From contig NZ_BNAW01000037.1 in the NCBI RefSeq assembly GCF_014654205.1, positions 23,855 to 87,854 of the forward strand: DNA of 64,000 nucleotides, in the 5' to 3' direction. Below, piece by piece: positions 33,487 to 41,799 of this stretch. The DNA is from Amycolatopsis bullii (GTDB lineage: Bacteria; Actinomycetota; Actinomycetes; Mycobacteriales; Pseudonocardiaceae). A program made the position numbers and the translations under genes. Each line of letters starts with the position of its first letter. The first letter of the stretch is position 1. The notes under the pieces were generated by a model. It did no database searches. It saw only the letters and a program-made list of their open reading frames with translations, and was not told where the DNA came from.

Positions 33487-34620
33487 CTAGCTGGCCGCGT
33501 AGGTCCAGAATTCCTTCATGAGCGGGGTGGGCTCGGGGCTGGTCAGCTCGACCTGGGTCAGCAGCACCGAGACCGTGCCCGTCGCCGGGACCAGGTGCAG
33601 CGCCGTGCCCGCGCCACCGACCCAGCCATAGCGGCCGGGGATCTCCCACGGCTCCTTCGCGTCGACGTCCACCGAGCCGCCGTAGCCCCAGCCCTGGCCG
33701 TGCAGGAACGGCCGGGCCGCCGTCCGCTGGGCGGGGGTCAGGTGGTCGGTCGTCATGCGGTGGACCGACTCCGGCGTCAGCAGGCGGTGGCCGCCCGCCG
33801 TGCCCTCGTCGCGCAGGAACCTCGCGAACGCCAGCAGGTCGTCGGCCGTCGAGACGAGCCCGCCGGCTCCGGACGGGAACGGCGGCGGGGCGCTCCAGCG
33901 GCCCTCCGGCGAGTCGATCAGCCGCAGCCCCTCCTCGCCGCGGCGGTAGGCGCTGGTGAACCGGCCGAGCGCCGCCGTCGGCACGGCGAACCCGGTGTCG
34001 GCCATGCCGAGCGGCTCGAACAGCCGCTCCGCCAGGAACTCCGGCAGCGGGCGGCCGGCCACCCGCGCCATCAGCACGCCCTGGAGGTCCGAGCCCGTGT
34101 CGTAGAGCCACGCCTCCCCCGGCTGGGACAGCATCGGGACCTGCGCCAGCGCCGCCAGCCACTCGTCCGGCGACAGCGCCCGCGGGGACGCCGCCGGGCG
34201 GCCCAGCACCTGCAGCAGCAGGTCGACCGCGGGCAGCGTCATGTCCCCGGTGAGGCCGTACCCGCACCGGAAGGTGAGCAGGTCGGCCACCGTGATCGGG
34301 CGGGCGGCCGGCACGACGTCGTCGACCGGGCCGTCCGGCGTGCGGACGACCACGGGAGACGCCAGCTCCGGGAGCCACCGCACGATCGGGTCGTCCAGGG
34401 CCAGCTCGCCGTCGTCGACGAGCAGGAGCACGGCCGCGGCGGTGATCGGCTTGGTCAGGGACGCGACGCGGAACAGCGAGTCCCGCGCCATCGGCACGGT
34501 GCCCTCGGCGTCGGCCGAGCCGGCGGCCGCGGCTTCGACCTGCTCGCCGCGGGCCACGAGGGCCACCGCGCCCGGCAGATCGCCGAGGTGCCGGGACAGG
34601 AGCTCGGACAGCGCAGCCAT
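33487..34620 (-). CDS. Serine hydrolase of the beta-lactamase/class C family
   Basis: A 377-residue protein with the S-x-x-K motif in RVASLTKPITAAAVLLL, a Tyr-centred second motif (AWLYDTGSD, where many members have Y-x-N) and a GGAGTALHL region near the third. The family holds carboxylesterases, D-aminopeptidases and penicillin-binding-like proteins; resistance should not be inferred. No signal peptide, so probably cytoplasmic. It starts 2 bases after the acetyltransferase gene and is the last of a three-gene operon. Confidence 0.83.
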   Translation of the reverse strand: MAALSELLSRHLGDLPGAVALVARGEQVEAAAAGSADAEGTVPMARDSLFRVASLTKPITAAAVLLLVDDGELALDDPIVRWLPELASPVVVRTPDGPVDDVVPAARPITVADLLTFRCGYGLTGDMTLPAVDLLLQVLGRPAASPRALSPDEWLAALAQVPMLSQPGEAWLYDTGSDLQGVLMARVAGRPLPEFLAERLFEPLGMADTGFAVPTAALGRFTSAYRRGEEGLRLIDSPEGRWSAPPPFPSGAGGLVSTADDLLAFARFLRDEGTAGGHRLLTPESVHRMTTDHLTPAQRTAARPFLHGQGWGYGGSVDVDAKEPWEIPGRYGWVGGAGTALHLVPATGTVSVLLTQVELTSPEPTPLMKEFWTYAAS

Positions 34621-34622
34621 GG

Positions 34623-37304
34623 TCAGTCCTGCGGGTTGATCGCGCGCAGCCGGCGCGGGCCGGTGTCCGGCCGGGACGGCGGGGCGCCCAGCACGAGGCG
34701 GGCGTTGGCGACGAAAGCGCCGTCCGGCGAGGCCAGGATCGGGTCCAGCACCAGCGACCGCACCTCCGGGTTGTCCTCGGCCAGCGCGGCCACGCGCAGC
34801 ACCATGTCCTGCAGCGCGGCGAGGTCGGCCGGCTCGTCACCGCGGTAGCCGGTGAGCAGCGGCGCCGTCCGCGGCTCGCTCAGCAGCGTCGCGGCGTCGA
34901 CGTCGGTGAGCGGGACGGCCCGGTACGCGCGGTCGCCGAGCAGCGTGCTGACCAGCCCGGACAGCCCGAACGAGACGAGCGTGCCGAACGACGGGTCGTC
35001 CTGCAGGCCGATCACACACGAGAGGCCCTTGGGCGCCATCCGCTGGACGTACACCTCGTCGTCCCCGGAGACCTCGCGCAACGTCTCGTACGCCCGGCGC
35101 ACCGAGTCTTCGGACGCCAGGTCGAGCCGGACCCCGGCCAGGTCGGGACGGCCGCGCAGCCGCTCGTCGACCGCCTTGAGCGTCACCGGGTAGCCCAGCT
35201 CGCCCGCCGCCGCGACCGCCTCGTCCACAGTGGACACGATCCGGAACGGCACCACGTCGATGCCGTAGCAGTCCAGCAGCCGCACGACTTCGGCGTCCGA
35301 GAGGAGCGTCGTCTTGCCGCTGTCGGCTTCGAGGAGCTCGCGCACGATGCCCTGTGCCTGCTCGGTGTGGATCCCGGCGGGCCGCACCAGCGTGCCCTGC
35401 GGGCGTTGCCGCCACGCCGCGTACCGCACGACCCGCGCGAGGGCGTTCACCGCGCGTTCGGGGCTCGGGTACGACGGGATCGATCCCCGAGTCGGCACGC
35501 CGTCGCCGGACAGGACCGCGAGTTCGTCGGGGACGCCTTCGGCGGCGAGGAACGTCGAGACGATCGGCTTCCGCTCCCCCAGTTCGACGACGGTCTCCCG
35601 CAGCGCCCGCGCGTACGCGGTGCCGGGGATGGCGATCGGCGGCGCGAACACGACGACGAGCGCGTCGGTCTCCGGCGAGGTGAGGGCCTCGCGGACAGCC
35701 TTGGCGAACTCTTCCGGCGCGGCCTGCGGGCCGACGTCCACCGGGTCCGACGCCAGCCGCAGGCCCTGCATGCGCGCGGTGTCGGCGGCCAGGAGCCCGA
35801 TCGCACTGGAGTTGCCGACGATCGCGACCCGCGGCCCGGCGGGCAGTGGCTGGTGAGCGAAGACGAGCGCGGTGTCGAACAGCTGCGCCAGCGACTCCAC
35901 CCGGACGACCCCGGCCTGCTCGAACAGCGTCTGGACGCTGGCCTCGTCGATCTCCGTCGACGTCGCCGCCAGTTGTGGCCGGACCGCGTGCCGCCCGGAC
36001 TTGACCGCGACGATCGGCTTCGTCCGGGCGAGGCGGCGGGCCAACCGCGCGAACTTGCGCGGGTTGCCGAAGGACTCCAGGTAGAGCAGCACGAGGTCGG
36101 TGTCCGGGTCGGTCTCCCAGTACTGGAGCAGGTCGTTGCCCGACACGTCGGCGCGGTTGCCGGCCGAGACGAACGTCGACAGGCCGAGACCGCGCGCTTC
36201 GGCGTCGGCGAGGATCGCGGTGCCCAGCGCCCCGGACTGGCAGAAGAAGCCGGTGCGCCCGCGGCCGGGCAGGCGCGGCGCGAGGGTGGCGTTGAGCCGG
36301 ACGCCGGGCGCGGTGTTCAGCACGCCGAGCGCGTTCGGGCCGACCACGCGCATGCCGTGCGCCCGTGCCTCCCCGACCAGCCGCAGCTCGGCGTGCAGGC
36401 CGTGCGGGCCGGCTTCGGCGAACCCGCTGGAGAGGATCAGCAGCGTCTTCACGCCCTTCGCCAGGCAGGCGTCCAAAACGGACTCGACGGCCTCGGCGGG
36501 CACCGCGACGACGGCCAGGTCGACCGGGTCCGGGATGTCCAGCACCGACGGGTACGCGCGGACACCGCGGACCGACCGGTGCTCGGCGTTGACCGGGTAG
36601 ACGGTGCCGGTGAACGCGGCGACCAGGAGGTTCGCGAAGGCGACGTGGCCGACTTTGCCCGGTTCGGTGGACGCGCCGATCACCGCGACCGACTTCGGGT
36701 GCAGGAGGTTGTGCACGCTGCGGGCCTCGGCCGCCTGCTCGCGGGACCGCGCGACGGCGAGGGACTCCTCGGTCGGGTCGATGTCGAACTCCAGGTGCAG
36801 CACGCCTTCCTCGAATTCGCGGCTGACCTGGTACCCGGCGTCGCGGAACACGCGCACCATGGCGGCGTTCTCGGCGAGCACCTCGGCGACGAACCGGCGC
36901 AGCCCGCACTCCGACGCGGCCGCGGCGAGGTGTTCCAGGAGGATCGAGCCGAGCCCGCGGCCCTGGTGGACGTCGCTGACGACGAAGGCGACCTCCGCCG
37001 ACGGCCCGTGGTCCAGCCGTTCGTACCGGCCGACCGCCACGACGTCGTCGCCCAGGAAGGCGGCGAACGCGACCCGGTCGTGGTGGTCGACGGTGGAGAA
37101 GCGCTTGAGGTCCTTTTCGGGGATCCGCGGGTAGGCGCCGAAGTAGCGGAAGTAGCGGGTGCGCTCGGAGAGCTTCGCGTGGAAGGCGACCAGGCCGTCG
37201 GCGTCGGTGGGGACGATCGGGCGCAGGTGGACGGTGCCGCCGTCGGACAGCACGACGTCGGCCTCCCAGTCGCGGGGGTAGTCGAAGGGGTCCCGTCCGG
37301 CCAT
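34623..37304 (-). CDS. patA: GNAT/acyl-CoA-synthetase-like protein acetyltransferase
   Basis: An 893-residue fusion. Residues about 1-180 are a GNAT domain (VHLRPIVPTDADGLVAFHAK; acetyl-CoA loop SDVHQGRGLGSILLEHL). The rest is an ADP-forming acyl-CoA-synthetase-like region: CoA-binding (SVAVIGASTEPGKVGHVAF), a ligase-CoA domain and an ATP-grasp C-terminus (YPVTLKAVDERLRGRPDLAG). The order GNAT first resembles Streptomyces lividans PatA, not the reversed PatZ of enterics. Such enzymes acetylate lysines of acyl-CoA synthetases. The acuC gene ends 2 bases upstream. Confidence 0.87.
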   Translation of the reverse strand: MAGRDPFDYPRDWEADVVLSDGGTVHLRPIVPTDADGLVAFHAKLSERTRYFRYFGAYPRIPEKDLKRFSTVDHHDRVAFAAFLGDDVVAVGRYERLDHGPSAEVAFVVSDVHQGRGLGSILLEHLAAAASECGLRRFVAEVLAENAAMVRVFRDAGYQVSREFEEGVLHLEFDIDPTEESLAVARSREQAAEARSVHNLLHPKSVAVIGASTEPGKVGHVAFANLLVAAFTGTVYPVNAEHRSVRGVRAYPSVLDIPDPVDLAVVAVPAEAVESVLDACLAKGVKTLLILSSGFAEAGPHGLHAELRLVGEARAHGMRVVGPNALGVLNTAPGVRLNATLAPRLPGRGRTGFFCQSGALGTAILADAEARGLGLSTFVSAGNRADVSGNDLLQYWETDPDTDLVLLYLESFGNPRKFARLARRLARTKPIVAVKSGRHAVRPQLAATSTEIDEASVQTLFEQAGVVRVESLAQLFDTALVFAHQPLPAGPRVAIVGNSSAIGLLAADTARMQGLRLASDPVDVGPQAAPEEFAKAVREALTSPETDALVVVFAPPIAIPGTAYARALRETVVELGERKPIVSTFLAAEGVPDELAVLSGDGVPTRGSIPSYPSPERAVNALARVVRYAAWRQRPQGTLVRPAGIHTEQAQGIVRELLEADSGKTTLLSDAEVVRLLDCYGIDVVPFRIVSTVDEAVAAAGELGYPVTLKAVDERLRGRPDLAGVRLDLASEDSVRRAYETLREVSGDDEVYVQRMAPKGLSCVIGLQDDPSFGTLVSFGLSGLVSTLLGDRAYRAVPLTDVDAATLLSEPRTAPLLTGYRGDEPADLAALQDMVLRVAALAEDNPEVRSLVLDPILASPDGAFVANARLVLGAPPSRPDTGPRRLRAINPQD

Positions 37305-37306
37305 GG

Positions 37307-38476
37307 TCAGTCCCTGGGGTCGTCCGGATCGAGGCCGTGCAGCGGGAAGACGGCGCGGCGGGTGTCCCGGACGGCGATGTCGACCGGGTCGTCCTCACCG
37401 TCGCCCCACGGCTTGAATCCCGTGTCGCGGTCGTCGGACATGGTCTGCGGCAGCTCGGCGTGCGGGGCGGCCTTGGTGACGGTTTCCCGCCAGCCGGGCG
37501 GCAGCGGCGTCGCCGGGTCGACGTCCCGGTCGAGGACGGTGGCGATCAGGTGCGTCCAGGACCGGGGGACGACCCGGATCAGCTGGTAGCCGCCCCCGCC
37601 GACGGCGATCCACTTCCCGCCGGCGTAGGTCTCGGCGAGGTCCCGGAGGGTGGCGTAGATGGTGCGGTGGCCGTCGACGGACAGCGAGAGGTCGGCGAGG
37701 GGGTCTTCCTCGTGGGAGTCGACCCCGCACTGGGTGAACAGCAGCTGCGGTTCGAAGTCGGCGAGCAGCGAGGGGACGACGGCGTGGAAGGCCCGCAGCC
37801 AGCCAGGGTCTTTGGTGCGCGGCGGCAGCGGAACGTTGACGGAGGTGCCGTCGGCCTTCCCCCGGCCGGTCTCGGCGGAGTAGCCGGTGCCGGGCCAGAG
37901 CGTGAAGGGGTGCTGGTGCATCGAGATGGTGAGGACGCGGGGGTCGTCGTAGAAGGCGGCCTGGACGCCGTCGCCGTGGTGGACGTCGGTGTCGATGTAG
38001 GCGATGCGCTCGAAGCCGTGGTCGAGCAGCCAGGAGATGGCGACGGCGCAGTCGTTGTAGACGCAGAAGCCGGCGGCCTGGTCCCGCATGGCGTGGTGCA
38101 GGCCCCCGGCGATGTTGACGGCCCGGCTGGCCTCGCCTTCGGCGACCTTCCGCGCGGCGAGCAGCGTGGACCCGACGACGAGGGCGGAGGCATCGTGCAT
38201 GTCGGAGAAGACGGGGTTGTCGGAGGTCCCGAGCCCATGCCCGACATCCCACCCGACCAGCGGAGCCTCCCGCACGGCGGCGAGGTATTCGGGGGCGTGC
38301 ACGCGGAGGAGCTCTTCGTCCCCGGCACCGCTGGGGACGAGCAGTTCGACCCCGTCGAGCACGCCGAGCTCGGTGGCCAGCCGGACGGTGAGCTCCAGCC
38401 GGACGGGGTTGAACGGGTGATCCCCGCCAAGGTCATAACCCAGCAGGGCCCGATCCCAAACAACGGCCGGCGACAT
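37307..38476 (-). CDS. acuC: Histone-deacetylase-family lysine deacylase (AcuC)
   Basis: A 389-residue class I HDAC-type enzyme starting at ATG 38476. The active-site histidine pair lies at 127-128 (GGLHHAM), the metal-binding Asp/His in IDTDVHHGDG at about 161-170, a further Asp in CGVDSHEEDPLAD, and the transition-state Tyr in GGGGYQLI. AcuC removes acetyl groups from acetyl-CoA synthetase, reactivating it. It is directly upstream of the acetyltransferase gene (2-base gap), giving a writer/eraser pair in one operon. Start choice: longer readings enter the gene-poor stretch upstream. Confidence 0.9.
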   Translation of the reverse strand: MSPAVVWDRALLGYDLGGDHPFNPVRLELTVRLATELGVLDGVELLVPSGAGDEELLRVHAPEYLAAVREAPLVGWDVGHGLGTSDNPVFSDMHDASALVVGSTLLAARKVAEGEASRAVNIAGGLHHAMRDQAAGFCVYNDCAVAISWLLDHGFERIAYIDTDVHHGDGVQAAFYDDPRVLTISMHQHPFTLWPGTGYSAETGRGKADGTSVNVPLPPRTKDPGWLRAFHAVVPSLLADFEPQLLFTQCGVDSHEEDPLADLSLSVDGHRTIYATLRDLAETYAGGKWIAVGGGGYQLIRVVPRSWTHLIATVLDRDVDPATPLPPGWRETVTKAAPHAELPQTMSDDRDTGFKPWGDGEDDPVDIAVRDTRRAVFPLHGLDPDDPRD

Positions 38477-38879
38477 GCGATCGACTCTAGTGCCGATCGC
38501 CGGGATGCGTGGAGTGGAAGATGCGGTAGGCGGCTTTTCGGCGCGGGTGGCGCACGCGAGCAGGCTCGGCCCGCGAGCGGCCTGGCAGGCCAGCGCGGGC
38601 AGCTCGGCGCGGTCGACCAGGCACGGGCGACCCGGCCCACCGAGCACATGCGGCCTGGGTCGGCCGACTGGGCGCGCGGGCAGCCCACGCGGCCCGGCCG
38701 AGCCAGCGCGAACTCGGGTTGCCAGCGCCGCCAGGAGTGTGGCCCGGCTTGGGGAGCGTGCGCGCAGTCCAGCGCACGCTCCCCAACCCAGCCGACGCGA
38801 GCGGCTCGGGTCGTGGGCGTGGCCGGGTGCGTTGCCCGGCTCGGCTGAGCGCCTCTCCCCCAAGCCGGGCGGGTTCGGA
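38477..38879. other. 403-base stretch without a gene
   Basis: Very GC-rich DNA with no credible reading frame. It contains a perfect hairpin (38749-38786), sequence repeating AGCGCG/GCCGG-like words, and must carry the acuC promoter; I could not identify a convincing -10/-35 pair. Confidence 0.5.
38749..38786 (-). terminator. Perfect 15-base-stem hairpin
   Basis: TTGGGGAGCGTGCGC (38749-38763) pairs exactly with 38772-38786 around an 8-base loop. It lies 94 bases after the sulfurtransferase stop on the minus strand and could terminate that gene ahead of acuC. Its GGGGAGCG core is reminiscent of, but not the same as, the palindrome family at 14267 and 51149. Confidence 0.65.
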
Positions 38880-39725
38880 TCAGCCCGGGAGGGTGCCCGT
38901 GGCCGCGGGGCGGTTCGGGTCTCGGGACCAGTGGGACCACGAGCCCGCGTACAGGCCCGCGCCCGGGTGGCCCGCCAGCTCCAGAGCCAGCACCACCGAA
39001 CTCGCCGTCACACCCGAGCCGCAATAGGCGCCGACCGGCTCGCCGGGGCGCAGGCCCAGGTTCGCGAACCTCGCCGCCAGCTCCTCCGGGGCGCGCCAAC
39101 GGCCGTCGGCGCCGATGTGGGCTGCGAACGGGGCGTTCACCGCTCCCGGGATGTGGCCCGCCCGGGGGTCCACCGGTTCCGTCTCGCCCGCGTAGCGCGG
39201 GGTTGCGCGCGCGTCGAGGAGGAGGCCGTCGCGGGCCAGGGCGGCTGCTTCGTCCGCGTCCAGGACCGGCATGCCTCCCGGGTGGACCGTGATGTCGCCC
39301 GGCTCCGGCCGCGGCTCGTCCGTGCTCACCGGGTGCCCCTCCGCCGTCCACGCTGCGTAACTGCCGTCGAGGACCGCCACCTCGGTGTGGCCCGCCCAGC
39401 GCAGGAGCCACCAGGCCCGCGCCGCCACCGAGCCGTCCGCGTCGTCGTACGCCACCACCGGGACCCCCTCCCGTACGCCCGCCGCGCGCAGGTCGCGCTG
39501 CAGGTCGGCCGGGTCGGGCAGGGGGTGGCGGCCGCCCTCGCCGGGCTCGCCCGCGAGCACGCTGTCGAGGTCGGTGAACACCGCTCCGGGCACGTGACCC
39601 TCGCGGTAGGACTCGGCGCCGGGCGGGCCGGCGAGCCGCCAGCGGACGTCGAGGACCACGGGACGGTCTCCGGCCGGGCCGGCCAGCGCGGTGGCGAGGT
39701 CGGTGGTGCTGATCAGCGGACGCAT
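38880..39725 (-). CDS. Rhodanese-type sulfurtransferase (SseA-like)
   Basis: A 281-residue protein made of two rhodanese domains. The second holds the active cysteine in GAYCGSGVTASSVVLAL; CGSGVT is typical of 3-mercaptopyruvate sulfurtransferases, which pass sulfane sulfur to thiols or cyanide. The first domain is inactive (DDADGSVAARAWWLLR). Starts MRPLIS at ATG 39725; ATG 39734 is a possible alternative. Divergent from the ideR gene, with about 140 bases between. Confidence 0.85.
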   Translation of the reverse strand: MRPLISTTDLATALAGPAGDRPVVLDVRWRLAGPPGAESYREGHVPGAVFTDLDSVLAGEPGEGGRHPLPDPADLQRDLRAAGVREGVPVVAYDDADGSVAARAWWLLRWAGHTEVAVLDGSYAAWTAEGHPVSTDEPRPEPGDITVHPGGMPVLDADEAAALARDGLLLDARATPRYAGETEPVDPRAGHIPGAVNAPFAAHIGADGRWRAPEELAARFANLGLRPGEPVGAYCGSGVTASSVVLALELAGHPGAGLYAGSWSHWSRDPNRPAATGTLPG

Positions 39726-39865
39726 GCCTCCCATCTTCCAGCGGCCGCCCACCCGGCCGCGCCGGGGTGCGGACATTTCCCCCACCGGCGAGTTGTTACC
39801 CGTGAGGGCCGCCGCTGCTGCCGGGGTCAACGACTACGATGAGCAACGCGGACGAAGGGGACAGC

Positions 39866-40555
39866 GTGAACGATCTCATCGACACCACCGAGATGTACTT
39901 GCGTACCATTTACGAACTCGAAGAAGAAGGTGTCGTTCCGCTGCGCGCCCGCATCGCCGAGCGCTTGCAGCAGAGCGGCCCGACCGTGAGCCAGACCGTC
40001 GCCCGGATGGAGCGGGACGGGCTGGTCGTGGTCGCCGACGACCGGCACCTCCAGCTGACCGACCACGGCCGGGAACTCGCCATCGCCGTGATGCGCAAGC
40101 ACCGCCTCGCCGAACGCCTCCTCGTCGACGTGATCGGGCTCGAGTGGGAGCACGTGCACAACGAGGCGTGCCGGTGGGAGCACGTGATGAGCGAGGCCGT
40201 CGAGCGCAAGCTGGTCAAGCTGCTCGACCACCCGACCACCTCCCCGTACGGCAACCCGATCCCCGGCCTGGACAAGCTGGGCGACGGCGACCCGGCGCCG
40301 CCCGCGGAGGCCGACCTGGTCCGGCTCGACGAGTTCGCCCGCACCGGCGGCGGCCGCGTCGAGATCCGGCGCATCGCCGAGCACGTCCAGCTCGACGAGT
40401 CGCTGATGACCGAGCTCAAGTCCGTCGGCATCGTGCCCGGCGGCACCGTCACCGTCGGCAAGGCCAACGGCGGCACCATCGAGGTCACCGGCGGGGACAC
40501 CACCGCCCAGGTCGCCAGCTCCGCGCTGCACGCCGTCCTGGCGCAGGCCCGATGA
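39866..40555 (+). CDS. ideR: Iron-dependent transcriptional regulator IdeR/DtxR
   Basis: A 229-residue regulator starting at GTG 39866 (AAGGGGA spaced 5-6 bases); an ATG nine codons earlier is less fitting. Length and sequence equal those of IdeR. Metal ligands fall at canonical positions: primary site Met10, Cys102, Glu105, His106 and ancillary His79, Glu83, His98. The helix-turn-helix is IAERLQQSGPTVSQTVARME, and an SH3-like domain ends the protein. With Fe(II) it represses iron uptake genes. The stop overlaps the galactokinase start (ATGA), so the two genes are coupled. Confidence 0.93.
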   Translation: MNDLIDTTEMYLRTIYELEEEGVVPLRARIAERLQQSGPTVSQTVARMERDGLVVVADDRHLQLTDHGRELAIAVMRKHRLAERLLVDVIGLEWEHVHNEACRWEHVMSEAVERKLVKLLDHPTTSPYGNPIPGLDKLGDGDPAPPAEADLVRLDEFARTGGGRVEIRRIAEHVQLDESLMTELKSVGIVPGGTVTVGKANGGTIEVTGGDTTAQVASSALHAVLAQAR

Positions 40556-41736
40556 GCCCCGCCACCGATGCCGCCGCGGCGTTCCGCACGATCCACGGCA
40601 CGGCGCCGGCCGGCGTCTGGTCGGCGCCCGGCCGCGTCAACCTGATCGGCGAGCACACCGACTACAACGACGGCTTCGTGCTGCCGTTCGCCCTGCCCCA
40701 CCGGCTGGCCGCGGCGGCGTCGCCTCGCGAGGACGGCATCCTGTCCGTGGCCACGCTGGGCGACGACGGCCAGCTCCAGCGCAGCGGCGAGCTCAAGATC
40801 GCCGACCTGGCGCCGGGCAGCGTCGACGGGTGGGCCGCGTACCCGGCGGGCGTCGCCTGGGTGCTGCGCGACCAGGGCTTCGCGAACGGGGCCGACCTGG
40901 TCATCGCCGGGGACGTGCCGTCCGGGGCGGGCCTGTCCTCCTCCCACGCGCTCGAGTGCGCGGTGTCGCTGGCGCTGCTCGGGCTGGCCGGCCTGGAGCT
41001 GGACGGCAGCCGCACCGACGCACCGACGCGGCCCCAGGTCGCCCGGTGGGTGCAGCGGTCGGAGAACGACTTCGTCGGCGCCCCCACCGGCCTGCTCGAC
41101 CAGACGGCGTCCCTCTGCTGCACCGAATCCCACGTGCTGTTCCTCGACGTGCGGTCGGGTGAGCAGGAGCAGGTGCCGTTCGGCCTGGCCGAGGCCGGGC
41201 TGCAGGTGCTGATCATGGACACCCGCACGAAGCACTCGCACGCCGAGGGCGGGTACGGCGAGCGCCGCCGCGGCACCGAGCGGGCCGCCGAGCTGCTCGG
41301 GGTGAAGGCGCTGCGCGACATCACCATCGACGGTCTCGACGACGCCCTCGACCGGCTGCCGGAAGACCTCGTGCCGCTGGTGCGGCACGTCGTCACCGAG
41401 AACCAGCGGGTGCTCGAGACGGTCGAGCTGCTGCGCGCCGGGCGGCTGGCCGAGATCGGCCCGTTCCTGGACGCCTCGCACGTCAGCATGCGCGACGACT
41501 ACCGGATCTCCACGGCCGAGCTGGACCTCGCGGTCGACTCGGCGCGGGCGGCCGGCGCCCTCGGCTCGCGGATGACCGGCGGCGGCTTCGGCGGCTCGGC
41601 GATCGCGCTGGTCCGCGACGCCGACCTGGACCGCGTGAAGGAAGCCGTCGAGGCGGCGTACGAGAAGGCCGGTTACCGGCGGCCGCGGATGTTCACGGCG
41701 GTGCCCTCGCGCGGCGCCGGCCGCGACGAGCTCTGA
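40552..41736 (+). CDS. galK: Galactokinase
   Basis: A 394-residue GHMP kinase. The galactokinase signature is RVNLIGEHTDYNDGFVLPFA, the ATP loop is DVPSGAGLSSSHALECA, and the third motif is RMTGGGFGGSAIAL. It phosphorylates galactose at C1. Its ATG lies inside the ideR stop (ATGA), an odd pairing of sugar catabolism with iron control. galE follows after a strong hairpin. Confidence 0.92.
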   Translation: MSPATDAAAAFRTIHGTAPAGVWSAPGRVNLIGEHTDYNDGFVLPFALPHRLAAAASPREDGILSVATLGDDGQLQRSGELKIADLAPGSVDGWAAYPAGVAWVLRDQGFANGADLVIAGDVPSGAGLSSSHALECAVSLALLGLAGLELDGSRTDAPTRPQVARWVQRSENDFVGAPTGLLDQTASLCCTESHVLFLDVRSGEQEQVPFGLAEAGLQVLIMDTRTKHSHAEGGYGERRRGTERAAELLGVKALRDITIDGLDDALDRLPEDLVPLVRHVVTENQRVLETVELLRAGRLAEIGPFLDASHVSMRDDYRISTAELDLAVDSARAAGALGSRMTGGGFGGSAIALVRDADLDRVKEAVEAAYEKAGYRRPRMFTAVPSRGAGRDEL

Positions 41737-41740
41737 CACC

Positions 41741-41780
41741 GCGCGGGTCCGCCCGGGGCAACCCCCGCGCGGACCCGCGC
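41741..41780 (+). terminator. Hairpin between galK and galE
   Basis: GCGCGGGTCCGC (41741-41752) is exactly complementary to 41769-41780, with a 16-base loop that is itself C/G-rich. It begins 5 bases after the galK stop. It may terminate or attenuate ideR-galK transcription before galE. Confidence 0.68.
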
Positions 41781-41799
41781 GTCGTCGAGGGGGAAGACT

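Noticed and set aside
33487..34620. Beta-lactam resistance gene
   Set aside because: The S-x-x-K motif is shared by many esterases and peptidases; there is no export signal and the operon is metabolic.
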